Positions 8,342-16,447 of a stretch of 64,000 nt of DNA are shown piece by piece. The stretch is taken from NCBI RefSeq assembly GCF_000017565.1, contig NC_009719.1:930001-994000 (forward strand). The letters run 5' to 3'. A model generated the notes under the pieces. The model was not told the origin of the DNA and did no database searches. It saw nothing but the letters and a program-made list of their open reading frames with translations. Source of the DNA: Parvibaculum lavamentivorans DS-1 (lineage in GTDB: Bacteria > Pseudomonadota > Alphaproteobacteria > Parvibaculales > Parvibaculaceae). Each line of letters starts with the position of its first letter. Positions within the stretch are counted from its first letter, which is position 1. Position numbers and translations under genes: made by a program.

Positions 8342-9487
8342 ATGATGAAGTCGCGAATCCTGGTTTACGGCGTCGAGGGATTCATGGGCGCGCTGACATC
8401 GCGCGCGGCGATGCGTGCCGGGCTGTCGCATGTGGCGGCGGGGCGCAACATTGCGCCCGTCGCCCAGCACGCCGCCGCTCTTGCGCGCGAGGGCGGGGCG
8501 CTGGCCGAACCGCGCACCTTCTCGCTCGGCAAGGCCGGCCGCATCGCCACGCAGCTCGACGACATTGCCGTGCTGGTGAACTGCGCGGATCTCGGCGACG
8601 ACGATCTCCACACACTTCTCGATGCCTGCATGGCGACGGGCACGCATTATCTCGACCTCGCCGGCGACCGCGGCCGGGTGGCGGCGCTGGTGGCGCGCGA
8701 CGACGAAGCGCGCGAGCGGAAAATCATGGTGATGGCGGGCGCGGGCTTCGACTTCGCGGCGGCGGCCGCTGTCGGCGCGCGGCTCGCCCATATATTGCCG
8801 GGCGCACGCGCGGTGACGCTGGCGGTGAAGCGGAGCGCGCTGACAGCGGGCGAGGCGAAGCGGCTCGTCGCGGCGCTGCGCGAACCGGGCGAGACGGTGA
8901 AGAACGGACAATTCGTACCGGCGGGCGCGGGCGAGAAAACCATCGAGGTCGATTTCGACAACGGGCCGGAGACGGCATGGCTCGCGCCCTGGCGCGGCGA
9001 AGCGATGGCGGCGCGGCATCGCGGCGGCTATTCGACGATCGAAAGCTATGAGGTGCTGCCGGAAGCGGCGGCACGCGCGCTGGAGCCCGGCACCTGGGCG
9101 CACAGGTTTTTCAGGCGCGGCTGGGGCCTGAAGCGGCTGGAGCGAAAGCTGGCGCGCGGAAGGCTTTCGCCGACATCGGAAGATTTGAAGCGCGGCCGGG
9201 CGGTCATCTGGGGCGAGGCGCGCACGCCGGACGGCATCACCCGCCGGGCGCGGCTCGAAACGCCGGCGCCGCATCTCTATTCGGCGGCAGCGGCGATCCT
9301 GCTGGCGCAGCGCGCGACGATGGAGGACGTGAAGACAGGCTTTCAGCTTCCCTCCGCGATCGGCGGCGCGGCGCTGGTGGAGGATATTCCGGGCGTCGTA
9401 TGGCGCGAGATCGTCGAGGTCGACCCAAGCGTCGAAGCGGAAGCCGACCGCCCCGTCGCGCTCGACATGCAGGCAGGCGGCGTCTAG
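8342..9487 (+). CDS. saccharopine dehydrogenase-like NAD(P)-binding protein
   Basis: The 381-residue product starts with a Rossmann segment (RILVYGVEGFMGALTSRAA) and continues with DIAVLVNCADLGDDDLHTLLDAC and GTHYLDLAGDRG. This is the arrangement of the saccharopine dehydrogenase NADP-binding family, which also includes trans-acting enoyl reductases. True lysine-pathway function is unlikely, because these stand-alone homologues usually act on lipids or are uncharacterised. The 3' end overlaps the next reverse-strand gene by four bases. Confidence 0.8.
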   Translation: MMKSRILVYGVEGFMGALTSRAAMRAGLSHVAAGRNIAPVAQHAAALAREGGALAEPRTFSLGKAGRIATQLDDIAVLVNCADLGDDDLHTLLDACMATGTHYLDLAGDRGRVAALVARDDEARERKIMVMAGAGFDFAAAAAVGARLAHILPGARAVTLAVKRSALTAGEAKRLVAALREPGETVKNGQFVPAGAGEKTIEVDFDNGPETAWLAPWRGEAMAARHRGGYSTIESYEVLPEAAARALEPGTWAHRFFRRGWGLKRLERKLARGRLSPTSEDLKRGRAVIWGEARTPDGITRRARLETPAPHLYSAAAAILLAQRATMEDVKTGFQLPSAIGGAALVEDIPGVVWREIVEVDPSVEAEADRPVALDMQAGGV

Positions 9488-9747
9488 CGCGTCTCGGTCC
9501 AGCGCTGCCAGAGCTTCTCCGCACAGTCGCGCGACGACATCTGGCTCGTCACCATCCGCATCGACCGCTCCATGCTTTCGGGCACCTTGTCCGGATCGTT
9601 GCCGACGAGTTCGGCGAGCGGTCCGTATGCCTCATGCGCCATGTCCGCCGCCAGCATCCGGCAGGGGTCCGCCGTCCCGTAATAGACGACCGGCGCGACG
9701 GCGAGTGCGAGCACGGCAAGAAGGATCAGTCCGAGGATGAGGCGCAT
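9484..9747 (-). CDS. small exported or membrane-anchored hypothetical protein
   Basis: The product is 87 residues. An N-terminal hydrophobic helix (LILGLILLAVLALAVAPVVYY) precedes a short soluble domain with two cysteines (DPCRMLAA and SRDCAEKLW). No family is recognised. It sits 30 bases downstream of the small lipoprotein gene and could be co-transcribed with it. Confidence 0.65.
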   Translation of the reverse strand: MRLILGLILLAVLALAVAPVVYYGTADPCRMLAADMAHEAYGPLAELVGNDPDKVPESMERSMRMVTSQMSSRDCAEKLWQRWTETR

Positions 9748-9777
9748 GAAACTTTCCTGTCTGGCGGTGTGCGGGGA

Positions 9778-10083
9778 TCAGCGGACGCCGGTGCCGCGAT
9801 TGCTTGAATCCGGCATGCCCATGCTGCCGCTCGTGTCGCTTCGAATCTGGCAGGCGTTGTAGCCGGATTTCCAGCCGGCATTGTAGGCCTTGTCCACCTT
9901 GAAGGCTTCCTCGTTGCGCGTGATCGTGGAGGGATCGCCCGGCACGCGCGAGGTCGCGGTCCAGCACCCGTCGGAATAGCCCGCCTTGTAGTTCGGCTCG
10001 TCGGCATATTCGCTGCGGCCGAGACCGCAGCCCGCGAGTGCGAGGAAGGCCAGCGCGAGGGAAAGGCGGCAAAGTCGGTTCAT
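9778..10083 (-). CDS. small lipoprotein
   Basis: The 101-residue precursor has a lipoprotein signal peptide ending in the lipobox LAGC (Cys about residue 19). The mature region contains YKAGYSDGCWTA and YNAGWKSGYNACQ, two related G/Y-rich turns around cysteines. It would be anchored in the outer membrane or periplasmic face. No known function. Confidence 0.75.
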   Translation of the reverse strand: MNRLCRLSLALAFLALAGCGLGRSEYADEPNYKAGYSDGCWTATSRVPGDPSTITRNEEAFKVDKAYNAGWKSGYNACQIRSDTSGSMGMPDSSNRGTGVR

Positions 10084-10168
10084 GGCGGAAATCCTGCTCT
10101 CCGGAACAAGGCGGCAGGATAGGGCGCTGCCGCCGCAACGGCAAATCGCCGCGGAAACGGCATCATGC

Positions 10169-10183
10169 TTTACGCGGCGTTAA
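10169..10183. promoter_or_regulatory. possible CtrA half-site pair
   Basis: TTTA (10169-10172), seven bases, then TTAA (10180-10183) matches the alphaproteobacterial CtrA pattern TTAA-N7-TTAA with one mismatch. It lies between the divergent lipoprotein and DUF2336 genes. Short motifs of this kind occur by chance, so this is a candidate only. Confidence 0.3.
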
Positions 10184-10244
10184 CGGCGGGGATGGTCTGA
10201 TGGGCGCGAAAATCTCCGTGTGAGACAACCGAAAGACCGGCGGA

Positions 10245-11342
10245 ATGCCCCTCGAAGGCTACAGGATGGCGAACGAACCCGGACCGGCCGCGCGCGACCG
10301 GGAGGCGGCGCTGCGCCGCCTGGCCGACCTCGCGCTGCTGCCCTCGACGCTGATCTCGCCGCAGGAACGCAGCATTCTCGACAGCGTGCTGGCGGTGACG
10401 GTGACGCGGCTCGACGAGACGATCCGCACAAGGCTCGCCGAGAGGCTGGCGCCGCAGGCGGATGCGCCGCGCGAACTGGCGATGGCGCTGGCGCTCGACA
10501 CGGTGGAAGTCGCGCGGCCGCTGCTTTCCGAAGGGCTGCCGCTGAAGGGCGGCGACCTCATTCATGTGGCACGCGAAGGCGGGCCCGAACATCGCGAGCT
10601 GCTGGCGATGCGCAAGGACCTGCCAAGCGCCGTTGCCGACGTGCTGATCGAAGCGGGCGATACGGAACTCGTCGCGCGGCTGCTCGGCAACAAGACGGCG
10701 CAGCTTTCATTCCGCGCCATCGAAACGCTGACGCGGCGGAGCGCCGCCGAACCGGAATTCCAGCCGCTGGTGCTGGCGCGGCCGGAACTGACCGTGCGCC
10801 TCGCGCAGCTCATGTTCTGGTGGGTGCCCTCGGCCCTCCGGCTCGAAATCCTCAGCCGCTTCACGATCGAGAGGCGGCATATCCACAATGCGATGGAACA
10901 ACTGCTGGATGAGGGCGCGTCGGGCGATATCGGCCTCGACATCGCGCTTTCGGCCGTGCGGCGGCCGATGCAGATCGACAAGCCGCGCCTCGCGCGCATT
11001 CTGGGCGGCACGTCTTCCGACCGGATGGAGGAACTGACGGACGGGCTCGCCACCGCGACACGCATCCGGCCGGAAACGGTCTACCGGATATTGAACGACC
11101 AGGCAGGCGAACCGCTGTCGGTCTTCGCCAAGGCGACCGGCATGAACCGCAAGGAATTCGGGGAACTGATTGTGGCCGCGGTCGATGTCCGCCGGGGCGG
11201 GCTGCCGACCAAGGCCGATCTCGAACGCATCGGCGAACTCTTCGACACGATCTCGACCGACCGCGCGGATTTCGCGCTGCATTGCTGGGATACGGCAATT
11301 GCCAGCGAGGCGCAGCTTCCGGCGGGATACGGCGAAGCCTGA
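10245..11342 (+). CDS. DUF2336 domain protein
   Basis: The 365-residue soluble, helix-rich protein matches the DUF2336 family of alphaproteobacteria. An N-terminal repeat-like region (LLPSTLISPQERSILDSVL, ARPLLSEGLPLKGGDLIHVAREGGPEHRELLAMRK) is followed by a second helical half. The family often sits near motility and cell-cycle genes, but its role is unknown. An alternative start at ATG 10266 has AAGG upstream and is equally possible. Confidence 0.78.
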   Translation: MPLEGYRMANEPGPAARDREAALRRLADLALLPSTLISPQERSILDSVLAVTVTRLDETIRTRLAERLAPQADAPRELAMALALDTVEVARPLLSEGLPLKGGDLIHVAREGGPEHRELLAMRKDLPSAVADVLIEAGDTELVARLLGNKTAQLSFRAIETLTRRSAAEPEFQPLVLARPELTVRLAQLMFWWVPSALRLEILSRFTIERRHIHNAMEQLLDEGASGDIGLDIALSAVRRPMQIDKPRLARILGGTSSDRMEELTDGLATATRIRPETVYRILNDQAGEPLSVFAKATGMNRKEFGELIVAAVDVRRGGLPTKADLERIGELFDTISTDRADFALHCWDTAIASEAQLPAGYGEA

Positions 11343-11344
11343 GC

Positions 11345-12136
11345 CTATTCGGCCGCGCTCGGCGCGCGCCAATCGAGATCGGGTGCGGCGAGATCCGGCA
11401 TGGGCTCGATGCGCGCGGCGTTGGCGAGCGGCGTGAAATTCTCTCCCGACACAATCTCTTCAAGCTCGCGCCGCGCCTGACGCGCCGTGCCGATGATGTC
11501 GCCTTCCGCCCGGTCCACGAGATCGAGCACCGCGCGCACGCCTTCCAGCACATCGTCGAGCCAGCCATCGAGGCTGCGATCCTGCGCCTTGAGCGCGACG
11601 GCATCGGCGGCGAGCGTGGTGACGGCGCGGCGGACGGCGGCGGTGTTGAAATCGACAGGGCCGGTGACGAGCGCGACGAGCTTCCGGATCTGGGCACGGA
11701 CACCGTCGATCAGTGCGGCGCGCTCACGCGCGCGGCGGCCTTCCTCGTCGGCGGGCGGCGCGAGGTCGTCCAGCGAAACGCGGAGCACTTCCGCGATGCC
11801 GGCCATCGTGCGGAAGGTGCCGTCCTTCTTGCCGGTTTCGATTTCCGAGAGATAAGGCGCGCTCATGCCGGCGGCGCGCGCGAGCTCGATCGCCTTCATG
11901 CCGCGATATTCGCGCCAGACACGAACGGGGTTTTCGCCATCCGCAATCCGGTGGGCGACAATGGCGGGGACGGGCGCCGGACCTTCCGAACCGAGCGCGA
12001 GCGTCGCGCCCGCCGCGCGCAGATCCTCTATGTCGTCGGCGGCGCGGCGCAGCTTTTCATAATCGGCGGCGGGAACGAGAACGAACAATGCTTCGCCATC
12101 GGCGCCGAGAATTTTCTGATGGCTGGTTTTCGTCAT
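11345..12136 (-). CDS. XRE-type antitoxin-like regulator with Phd-like N-terminus
   Basis: The 263-residue product has an N-terminal segment (ALFVLVPAADYEKLRRAADD) resembling the Phd/RelB-style region of antitoxins. A helix-turn-helix of the XRE type follows at about residues 75-130 (MKAIELARAAGMSAPYLSEIETGK). A long helical tail of about 130 residues has no recognised domain. It overlaps the preceding small gene by four bases. The toxin-first gene order resembles HigBA-type modules. The unusually long C-terminal tail distinguishes it from typical antitoxins. Confidence 0.72.
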   Translation of the reverse strand: MTKTSHQKILGADGEALFVLVPAADYEKLRRAADDIEDLRAAGATLALGSEGPAPVPAIVAHRIADGENPVRVWREYRGMKAIELARAAGMSAPYLSEIETGKKDGTFRTMAGIAEVLRVSLDDLAPPADEEGRRARERAALIDGVRAQIRKLVALVTGPVDFNTAAVRRAVTTLAADAVALKAQDRSLDGWLDDVLEGVRAVLDLVDRAEGDIIGTARQARRELEEIVSGENFTPLANAARIEPMPDLAAPDLDWRAPSAAE

Positions 12137-12402
12137 GATGCCTGCCTTCCGCGTGTGCCCCGCGACGCGGCGACCTCGCCCGTCAAGGCGAGAATGGTGG
12201 TTGCGCCGGGCGCGCGCCGCAGCACGACGCGAAGGCCGGGCACCGCCTCGGCGCTGAACATGCCGGGCGCGATTTCACGGCCACGGGCGCCATCCGCCGC
12301 AACCTCGCCGACCGCCGCGCGGGCGGCGGCGTCGAGGCCGAGCAGCACGTCATAAGCGGCGCGGGAATAGTCGATGTCGTTTGGAAGGGCGTCGTCGCGC
12401 AT
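12133..12402 (-). CDS. small toxin-like protein, partner of the XRE antitoxin
   Basis: The 89-residue protein ends its conserved part with GLRVVLRRAPGATTILALTGEV. This resembles the strand-rich C-terminal half of RelE/ParE toxins (R-V-V-L-R...), although the similarity is weak and the N-terminal half is not typical. Its position immediately before the XRE/Phd-like gene with a four-base overlap is the main support for a toxin-antitoxin role. It might be a diverged or inactive toxin. Confidence 0.5.
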   Translation of the reverse strand: MRDDALPNDIDYSRAAYDVLLGLDAAARAAVGEVAADGARGREIAPGMFSAEAVPGLRVVLRRAPGATTILALTGEVAASRGTRGRQAS

Positions 12403-12542
12403 CTGTCAAACCCGTAAGTCCCCGGTGAAAACCCCGAAACCGGATTTTCGAGTGCGCCGCCTTCGCCGCCTGCTAGCATTGAAGCCGTGCGGGCATCGCG
12501 CGGCGCGAATCACAAGATGAATCGGACCATAGGGGGGAACGA

Positions 12543-13475
12543 ATGTCCAACAAGCGTGGCGGCATGAGCATCGAACGGCTGAAGGAGCTGGTGCGCGAAC
12601 GCTCGAAACGCGCCGAGCTGGCGCTGGACGAGCGCCGCAAGATCATGGACGGAAACGCGGAGATGTTTCCCGTGCCGGAGGGCGTTGCCATCGAGCGGGC
12701 CGATCTCGGAGGGCTCGGTGCCGAATGGGCCATCCCGGCCGGGGCGGAGGAGGGGCCGGTGGTGCTCTATTTCCACGGCGGCGGCTATCTCGTCGGCTCG
12801 TCCGTTTCGCATCGCCATGTGACCTCCCGCCTCGCCGCTGCATCGAAGGGGCGCGTCTTGAGCGTCGATTACGCGCTGGCGCCGGAACATCCTTTTCCGG
12901 CCGCGGTGAATGACGGCCTGAAAGCCTATCGCTGGCTGCTCGACAAGGGACATGCGCCGGAGCGGATTTCCATAGGCGGGGATTCGGCGGGCGGCGGCCT
13001 GACGGTGGCGACATTGCTCGCGGCACGGGAGGCGGGATTGCCGATGCCGGCAAGCGCGGTGCTGATAAGCCCCTGGACGGACCTTACCTGCGCGACGGAA
13101 AGCTACAATTCATGTGCCGATCTCGACCCTATGATCCAGGGGGCAGGCATAAGGGAGACGGCGGCAGCCTATCTGAACGGTGCCGACCCGCGCGACCCGC
13201 TCGCATCGCCGAACTTCGCGGACCTGACCGGATTGCCGCCGATGCTCATCCATGTGGGAACGGATGAAGTGCTGCTCGACGATTCACGCGACCTCGCGAA
13301 GCGGGCGAAGGCAGCCGGCGTCGAGGCCGAGCTGGAAGTCTGGGAAGGGATGATCCATGTATGGCATGCCTTCTACCAGATGCTGCCGGAAGGAGAGCAG
13401 GCGCTAGACCGCCTCGGCGCCTATTTGTCCGGCCGGTGGAAGGCGAAGGAAAGGCTGGCCGTCCCCGCCGGGTGA
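12543..13475 (+). CDS. alpha/beta hydrolase, hormone-sensitive lipase family
   Basis: The 310-residue enzyme has the HSL oxyanion motif HGGGY (about residue 79), nucleophile elbow GDSAGG (Ser about 147), acid in GTDEVLLDDS and catalytic His in GMIHVWH. Such enzymes hydrolyse short acyl esters in the cytoplasm. It has no signal peptide. It is transcribed alone, divergent from the toxin-antitoxin-like pair. Confidence 0.92.
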   Translation: MSNKRGGMSIERLKELVRERSKRAELALDERRKIMDGNAEMFPVPEGVAIERADLGGLGAEWAIPAGAEEGPVVLYFHGGGYLVGSSVSHRHVTSRLAAASKGRVLSVDYALAPEHPFPAAVNDGLKAYRWLLDKGHAPERISIGGDSAGGGLTVATLLAAREAGLPMPASAVLISPWTDLTCATESYNSCADLDPMIQGAGIRETAAAYLNGADPRDPLASPNFADLTGLPPMLIHVGTDEVLLDDSRDLAKRAKAAGVEAELEVWEGMIHVWHAFYQMLPEGEQALDRLGAYLSGRWKAKERLAVPAG

Positions 13476-13765
13476 AGAGTGCGGAGCCGTGCTTCAGCTA
13501 AAGGCGGACCGATTTTCGGGCACTGGTACTATTCACCGGTTCGTTCGAGATATGGTGCGGCTCTTCGACTTTCGATCAAATCTTCTATAAAGCCTGTTTT
13601 ATGACCGAGTAGTTTTCTCGGAAAAGGCGCGGCAACTGAATACTTGATTGTTAAATGCATGTCGCGTTATAGAATGCCCCATAATATTTATTCGACTATT
13701 TCAGAGTAGACCCCACGCGAAGCCAGCCCGGCTGGCGGGGAGTCTCTCCTATCAAGAGGCGTGTT
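13476..13765. promoter_or_regulatory. AT-rich leader upstream of mucR
   Basis: These 290 bases carry no gene and become AT-rich towards 13600-13700 (for example ATAATATTTATTCGACTATT). Ros/MucR proteins bind AT-rich promoter DNA and usually repress their own gene, so this is a plausible autoregulatory region. No single operator is defined. Confidence 0.4.
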
Positions 13766-14182
13766 GTGGCGGAAAAGGCGGAATTGATCGACATGACGGC
13801 CGAAATCGTTTCGGCCTATGTGGGCCATAACACCCTTTCTCCTGACGAAATTCCCGGTCTCATCAACAAGGTTTTCGCCGCCCTCGCAGGCGCGAACGGA
13901 ATTGCGCCGGCGCCGGCCGAGAAGCTCGAGCCCGCGGTGTCCATCCGCAAATCCGTGACGCCGGATCATCTGATCTGTCTTGAAGACGGCAAGAAGTTCA
14001 AGTCGCTGAAGCGCCACCTGCGCACGCATTACAATCTGACCCCGGAACAATATCGCGAGAAGTGGGGACTACCCCGCGACTATCCGATGGTGGCACCGAA
14101 TTATGCACAGGCGCGCTCGCGCCTCGCGAAGAAGATGGGTCTCGGCCAGGGCGCCGGCGGCCGCCGCCGCACCGCAAAATAA
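13766..14182 (+). CDS. mucR: MucR/Ros family transcriptional regulator
   Basis: The 138-residue protein carries the prokaryotic zinc-finger block [20 protein letters not shown]. Candidate zinc ligands are C71, D74, H84 and H88, followed by [13 protein letters not shown]; all are hallmarks of MucR/Ros. These H-NS-like regulators bind AT-rich promoters and control exopolysaccharide, motility and cell-cycle genes in alphaproteobacteria. The GTG start at 13766 has AAGAGG upstream; an internal ATG at 13793 is a weaker alternative. Confidence 0.93.
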   Translation: MAEKAELIDMTAEIVSAYVGHNTLSPDEIPGLINKVFAALAGANGIAPAPAEKLEPAVSIRKSVTPDHLICLEDGKKFKSLKRHLRTHYNLTPEQYREKWGLPRDYPMVAPNYAQARSRLAKKMGLGQGAGGRRRTAK

Positions 14183-14358
14183 TCCGGCCGCCCTTCGTCC
14201 CCGTTCTCCTTGCAATAACACCCACACAAGCCCAAAATTTTCAGCGACGATTCGTCGATTTCAAGCCGGCGTTACCGCTCCCGCATTGGGCGGCGGCCGC
14301 CCTTCGCGAGGATGAGCCGCTGACCACCGCCGACCAAGCCATCAGAGCGCAACTGATC

Positions 14359-14829
14359 GTGCCGGAGCAGCGCGAGTTGTTCGATTACTGGCGCTCGAAG
14401 TCGGTGGACGGATGCTATCCGACCCGCGCCGATATTCAGCCTGCGGAATTGCGGCGGGTCTTGCCGTCGCTCAGCCTGCTCGATGTGGTGGATGGCGAGC
14501 CGGCGCGGCTGCATGTCCGGCTCGCCGGAACCAGGCTGCGCGACTATCTCGGTGTGGAAATCACAAACAGGTTTCTCGACGAATTCGACCTCGGCGACCA
14601 GACGGATTACTGGGAGGCGGCATACCGCGAAGTCATTCGCGCCGGCCGTCCGGCGCAAGGCGTGATCTCGCTCGCACCATGGAAGCAGCCGGGCGTTTTC
14701 CAGTTCTGGTTGCGCTTGCCGCTCGCGGATGCGGAAGGACGCATTGTCATGGTGCTCGGCCATGACGCCTTCCTCCAGTCGGAGAAGGCCCATGCGCTTG
14801 CCGGAAAGGCGAATTTGCGCATTGCCTGA
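14359..14829 (+). CDS. PAS_5 domain protein
   Basis: The conserved body runs from LFDYWRSKSVDGCYPTRADI through LLDVVDGEPARLHVRLAGTR to the C-terminal FQFWLRLPLADAEGRIVMVLG. This is the PAS_5 family, a sensory-type fold common in alphaproteobacteria and usually without an output domain. The start is uncertain. GTG 14359 keeps the gene clear of mucR; the only upstream ATG in frame (14062) would overlap mucR by about 120 bases. The reading frame stays open between the two. Confidence 0.75.
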   Translation: MPEQRELFDYWRSKSVDGCYPTRADIQPAELRRVLPSLSLLDVVDGEPARLHVRLAGTRLRDYLGVEITNRFLDEFDLGDQTDYWEAAYREVIRAGRPAQGVISLAPWKQPGVFQFWLRLPLADAEGRIVMVLGHDAFLQSEKAHALAGKANLRIA

Positions 14830-14920
14830 AGCAGCGCAATCGTCTTGCCGAAATATCCGCCGCCGGTGCAGACTGTCTTCAGAAAAAAAAGCCGTTTCTG
14901 CAAGAAGCGAGGGAGCCCCG

Positions 14921-15388
14921 ATGCCGATCATCTCTACATGCCTGCGTGCGGCGTTCTGCGGTTTGCTGATCGCCGCTCTTCCCGTGGGCTCCGCCTTTGC
15001 AGCCGGTGCGCTGCTGGAAGGCGGCACGGTGACGTTGACCGAGGGCGAGACGGCGTCCTTCCCGATCAGTGGCGCAAGCAACGGACCCGCGAACCTGCAC
15101 GCGCAATGCGAGATCGGCGATGTGAACGGAACTGCCAGCCTGACTTTCGACGGCGAGCACTATGTGCCGCTGTCCGAACCCGCGGTCGGCGAAGTGATTA
15201 CACTGTCGGGTGGCGACACTCGCGCCTATGAGCTTACCGGTGTCGTCGATGCGCCGAATGGGGATGCCTATATCGCCTTCTTTTTCGGCGGCGCGCCGGC
15301 GGCCATGTGCTTTCCAGGCATGAATTGCGATGGGGCGGAAGCCGCGACCGGCTCGGTGACCATCAGTTGCCGGAACGTGGCATCCTGA
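14921..15388 (+). CDS. exported hypothetical protein
   Basis: The 155-residue precursor has a signal peptide (CGLLIAALPVGSAFA, cleavage likely after AFA). The mature protein is beta-rich and acidic, with four cysteines (HAQCEIGD, MCFPGMNCDG, ISCRN) that could form disulfides in the periplasm. No family is recognised. GGGAG precedes ATG 14921. Its end overlaps the convergent regulator gene by 26 bases. Confidence 0.7.
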   Translation: MPIISTCLRAAFCGLLIAALPVGSAFAAGALLEGGTVTLTEGETASFPISGASNGPANLHAQCEIGDVNGTASLTFDGEHYVPLSEPAVGEVITLSGGDTRAYELTGVVDAPNGDAYIAFFFGGAPAAMCFPGMNCDGAEAATGSVTISCRNVAS

Positions 15389-15953
15389 CGGCAGGGAAGT
15401 GACGCACCAGTGTGACGACTGGCGCGATCCAGCCGGGGCGCAGGAATTCGCGGGCGAGCGCGCCCGGCTCCGGCGGTACGAGGACGCAGTGCCCGGCCGC
15501 GAATGAAATGAACCTGCCGAAACCATAGCCGCCCGCATCGGCCGCGAAGCAATCATGGCCGAGCGCCGCCACCGCCTTTTCCGGCGACAGGCGATCCGCG
15601 ACCAGAATGTCGCCGGCGCTATAGGCGCCCATCTGCTCCATCACCTTGAAAGCCAGCGGCTCGCGCGCCGCCGACCCAAGCGACACCGGCAGCGCCGAGG
15701 ACTCTGCGAGCGGCAGAACGCCGCCGCGCCTCACCTCGCCCAGACAGGCGACGCGGCCGGGGGATGGCGCATCCAGAAGGTCCGGCACCGAAACACCGAG
15801 CACGCTCGCGATCCGCTCAAGCCAATCCATTGAAATTGTCATATCGGCGGTTTCGAGCCGCGAAACCGTGGCCGCCGTGGTGGCGAGCTGCGCCGCAAGC
15901 TCGCCCTGCGTGAAGCCGCGCTGCTTTCTGAAGTGGCGAATTCGCGTGTGCAC
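15363..15953 (-). CDS. XRE family regulator with S24-like C-terminal domain
   Basis: The 196-residue product has an N-terminal helix-turn-helix (RGFTQGELAAQLATTAATVSRLE, residues 12-34). Its C-terminal half (FKVMEQMGAYSAGDILVADR, CFAADAGGYGFGRF) resembles the S24/LexA-type fold of phage-repressor-like regulators. A clear Ser-Lys catalytic pair is not evident, so autocleavage is doubtful. GTG 15953 has GGAGG upstream. It is divergent from the DnaA-like gene, and a LexA-type box lies in the shared promoter. Confidence 0.78.
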   Translation of the reverse strand: MHTRIRHFRKQRGFTQGELAAQLATTAATVSRLETADMTISMDWLERIASVLGVSVPDLLDAPSPGRVACLGEVRRGGVLPLAESSALPVSLGSAAREPLAFKVMEQMGAYSAGDILVADRLSPEKAVAALGHDCFAADAGGYGFGRFISFAAGHCVLVPPEPGALAREFLRPGWIAPVVTLVRHFPAVRMPRSGN

Positions 15954-16046
15954 TCCGCTGCACCTCCGTTCCGGACCAGAAAATATTACATCACTTTATC
16001 CCCGATATATACGAAATATGCAATTTATGGGGTTAGATGAAGGAAC

Positions 16047-16061
16047 GTTCTTTTTTTGTTC
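16047..16061. promoter_or_regulatory. LexA-type box GTTC-N7-GTTC
   Basis: GTTC (16047-16050), seven T residues, GTTC (16058-16061) is an exact match to the alphaproteobacterial SOS box. It lies 17 bases before the DnaA-like start. The seven-T spacer and an overlapping GAACGTTC palindrome are visible. An exact 8-base match can occur by chance about once in a window of this size, but its promoter position raises its credibility. Confidence 0.5.
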
Positions 16062-16078
16062 TTTGGTGGGAGCGGGCA

Positions 16079-16447
16079 ATGGATTGGCAAAATTTCGCGG
16101 AAAGCGGCTGGGTGGCGGGCACTATCAACCGGGTGCAGGCGGCCCAGGTGGCCTTGATGCAGGAAACGGTGGCGCGGGCCTGGAACGTGCCGGTGGACGA
16201 AATACGCTCGCCGACGCGGCGCAGGGCACCCGTGGCGCAGGCGCGGCAGGTGGCGATGTATCTGACGCATGTGCTTTACGGCTTCAGCCTGTCGGCGGTC
16301 GGCCGGCATTTCGGACGCGACCGGACGACGGCGGCACATGCCTGCCGGCTGGTGGAGGACCGGCGCGACGACGAGAATTTCGACATGCTGCTGGACCGGC
16401 TGGAACACGCGCTGCGCCGCGCCGGCGCAGCGCAGGCGCTGCAGTGA
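16079..16447 (+). CDS. DnaA domain IV-like DNA-binding protein
   Basis: This 122-residue protein consists mainly of the C-terminal DNA-binding domain of DnaA: QARQVAMYLTHVLYGFSLSAVGRHFGRDRTTAAHA. It includes the D-R-T-T-x-x-H-A signature that contacts DnaA boxes. It has no AAA+ ATPase domain, so it cannot be a full initiator; a DNA-binding regulator is more likely. ATG 16079 follows GGGAGCGG. The stop overlaps the GTG start of the next gene, so the two are translationally coupled. Confidence 0.85.
   Translation: MDWQNFAESGWVAGTINRVQAAQVALMQETVARAWNVPVDEIRSPTRRRAPVAQARQVAMYLTHVLYGFSLSAVGRHFGRDRTTAAHACRLVEDRRDDENFDMLLDRLEHALRRAGAAQALQ

Noticed and set aside
15646-16443. N-terminal extension of the DUF6456 frame by 266 codons
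   Set aside because: The frame crosses the regulator gene, its promoter and the DnaA-like gene. The GTG at 16444 overlapping the previous stop is the natural start.
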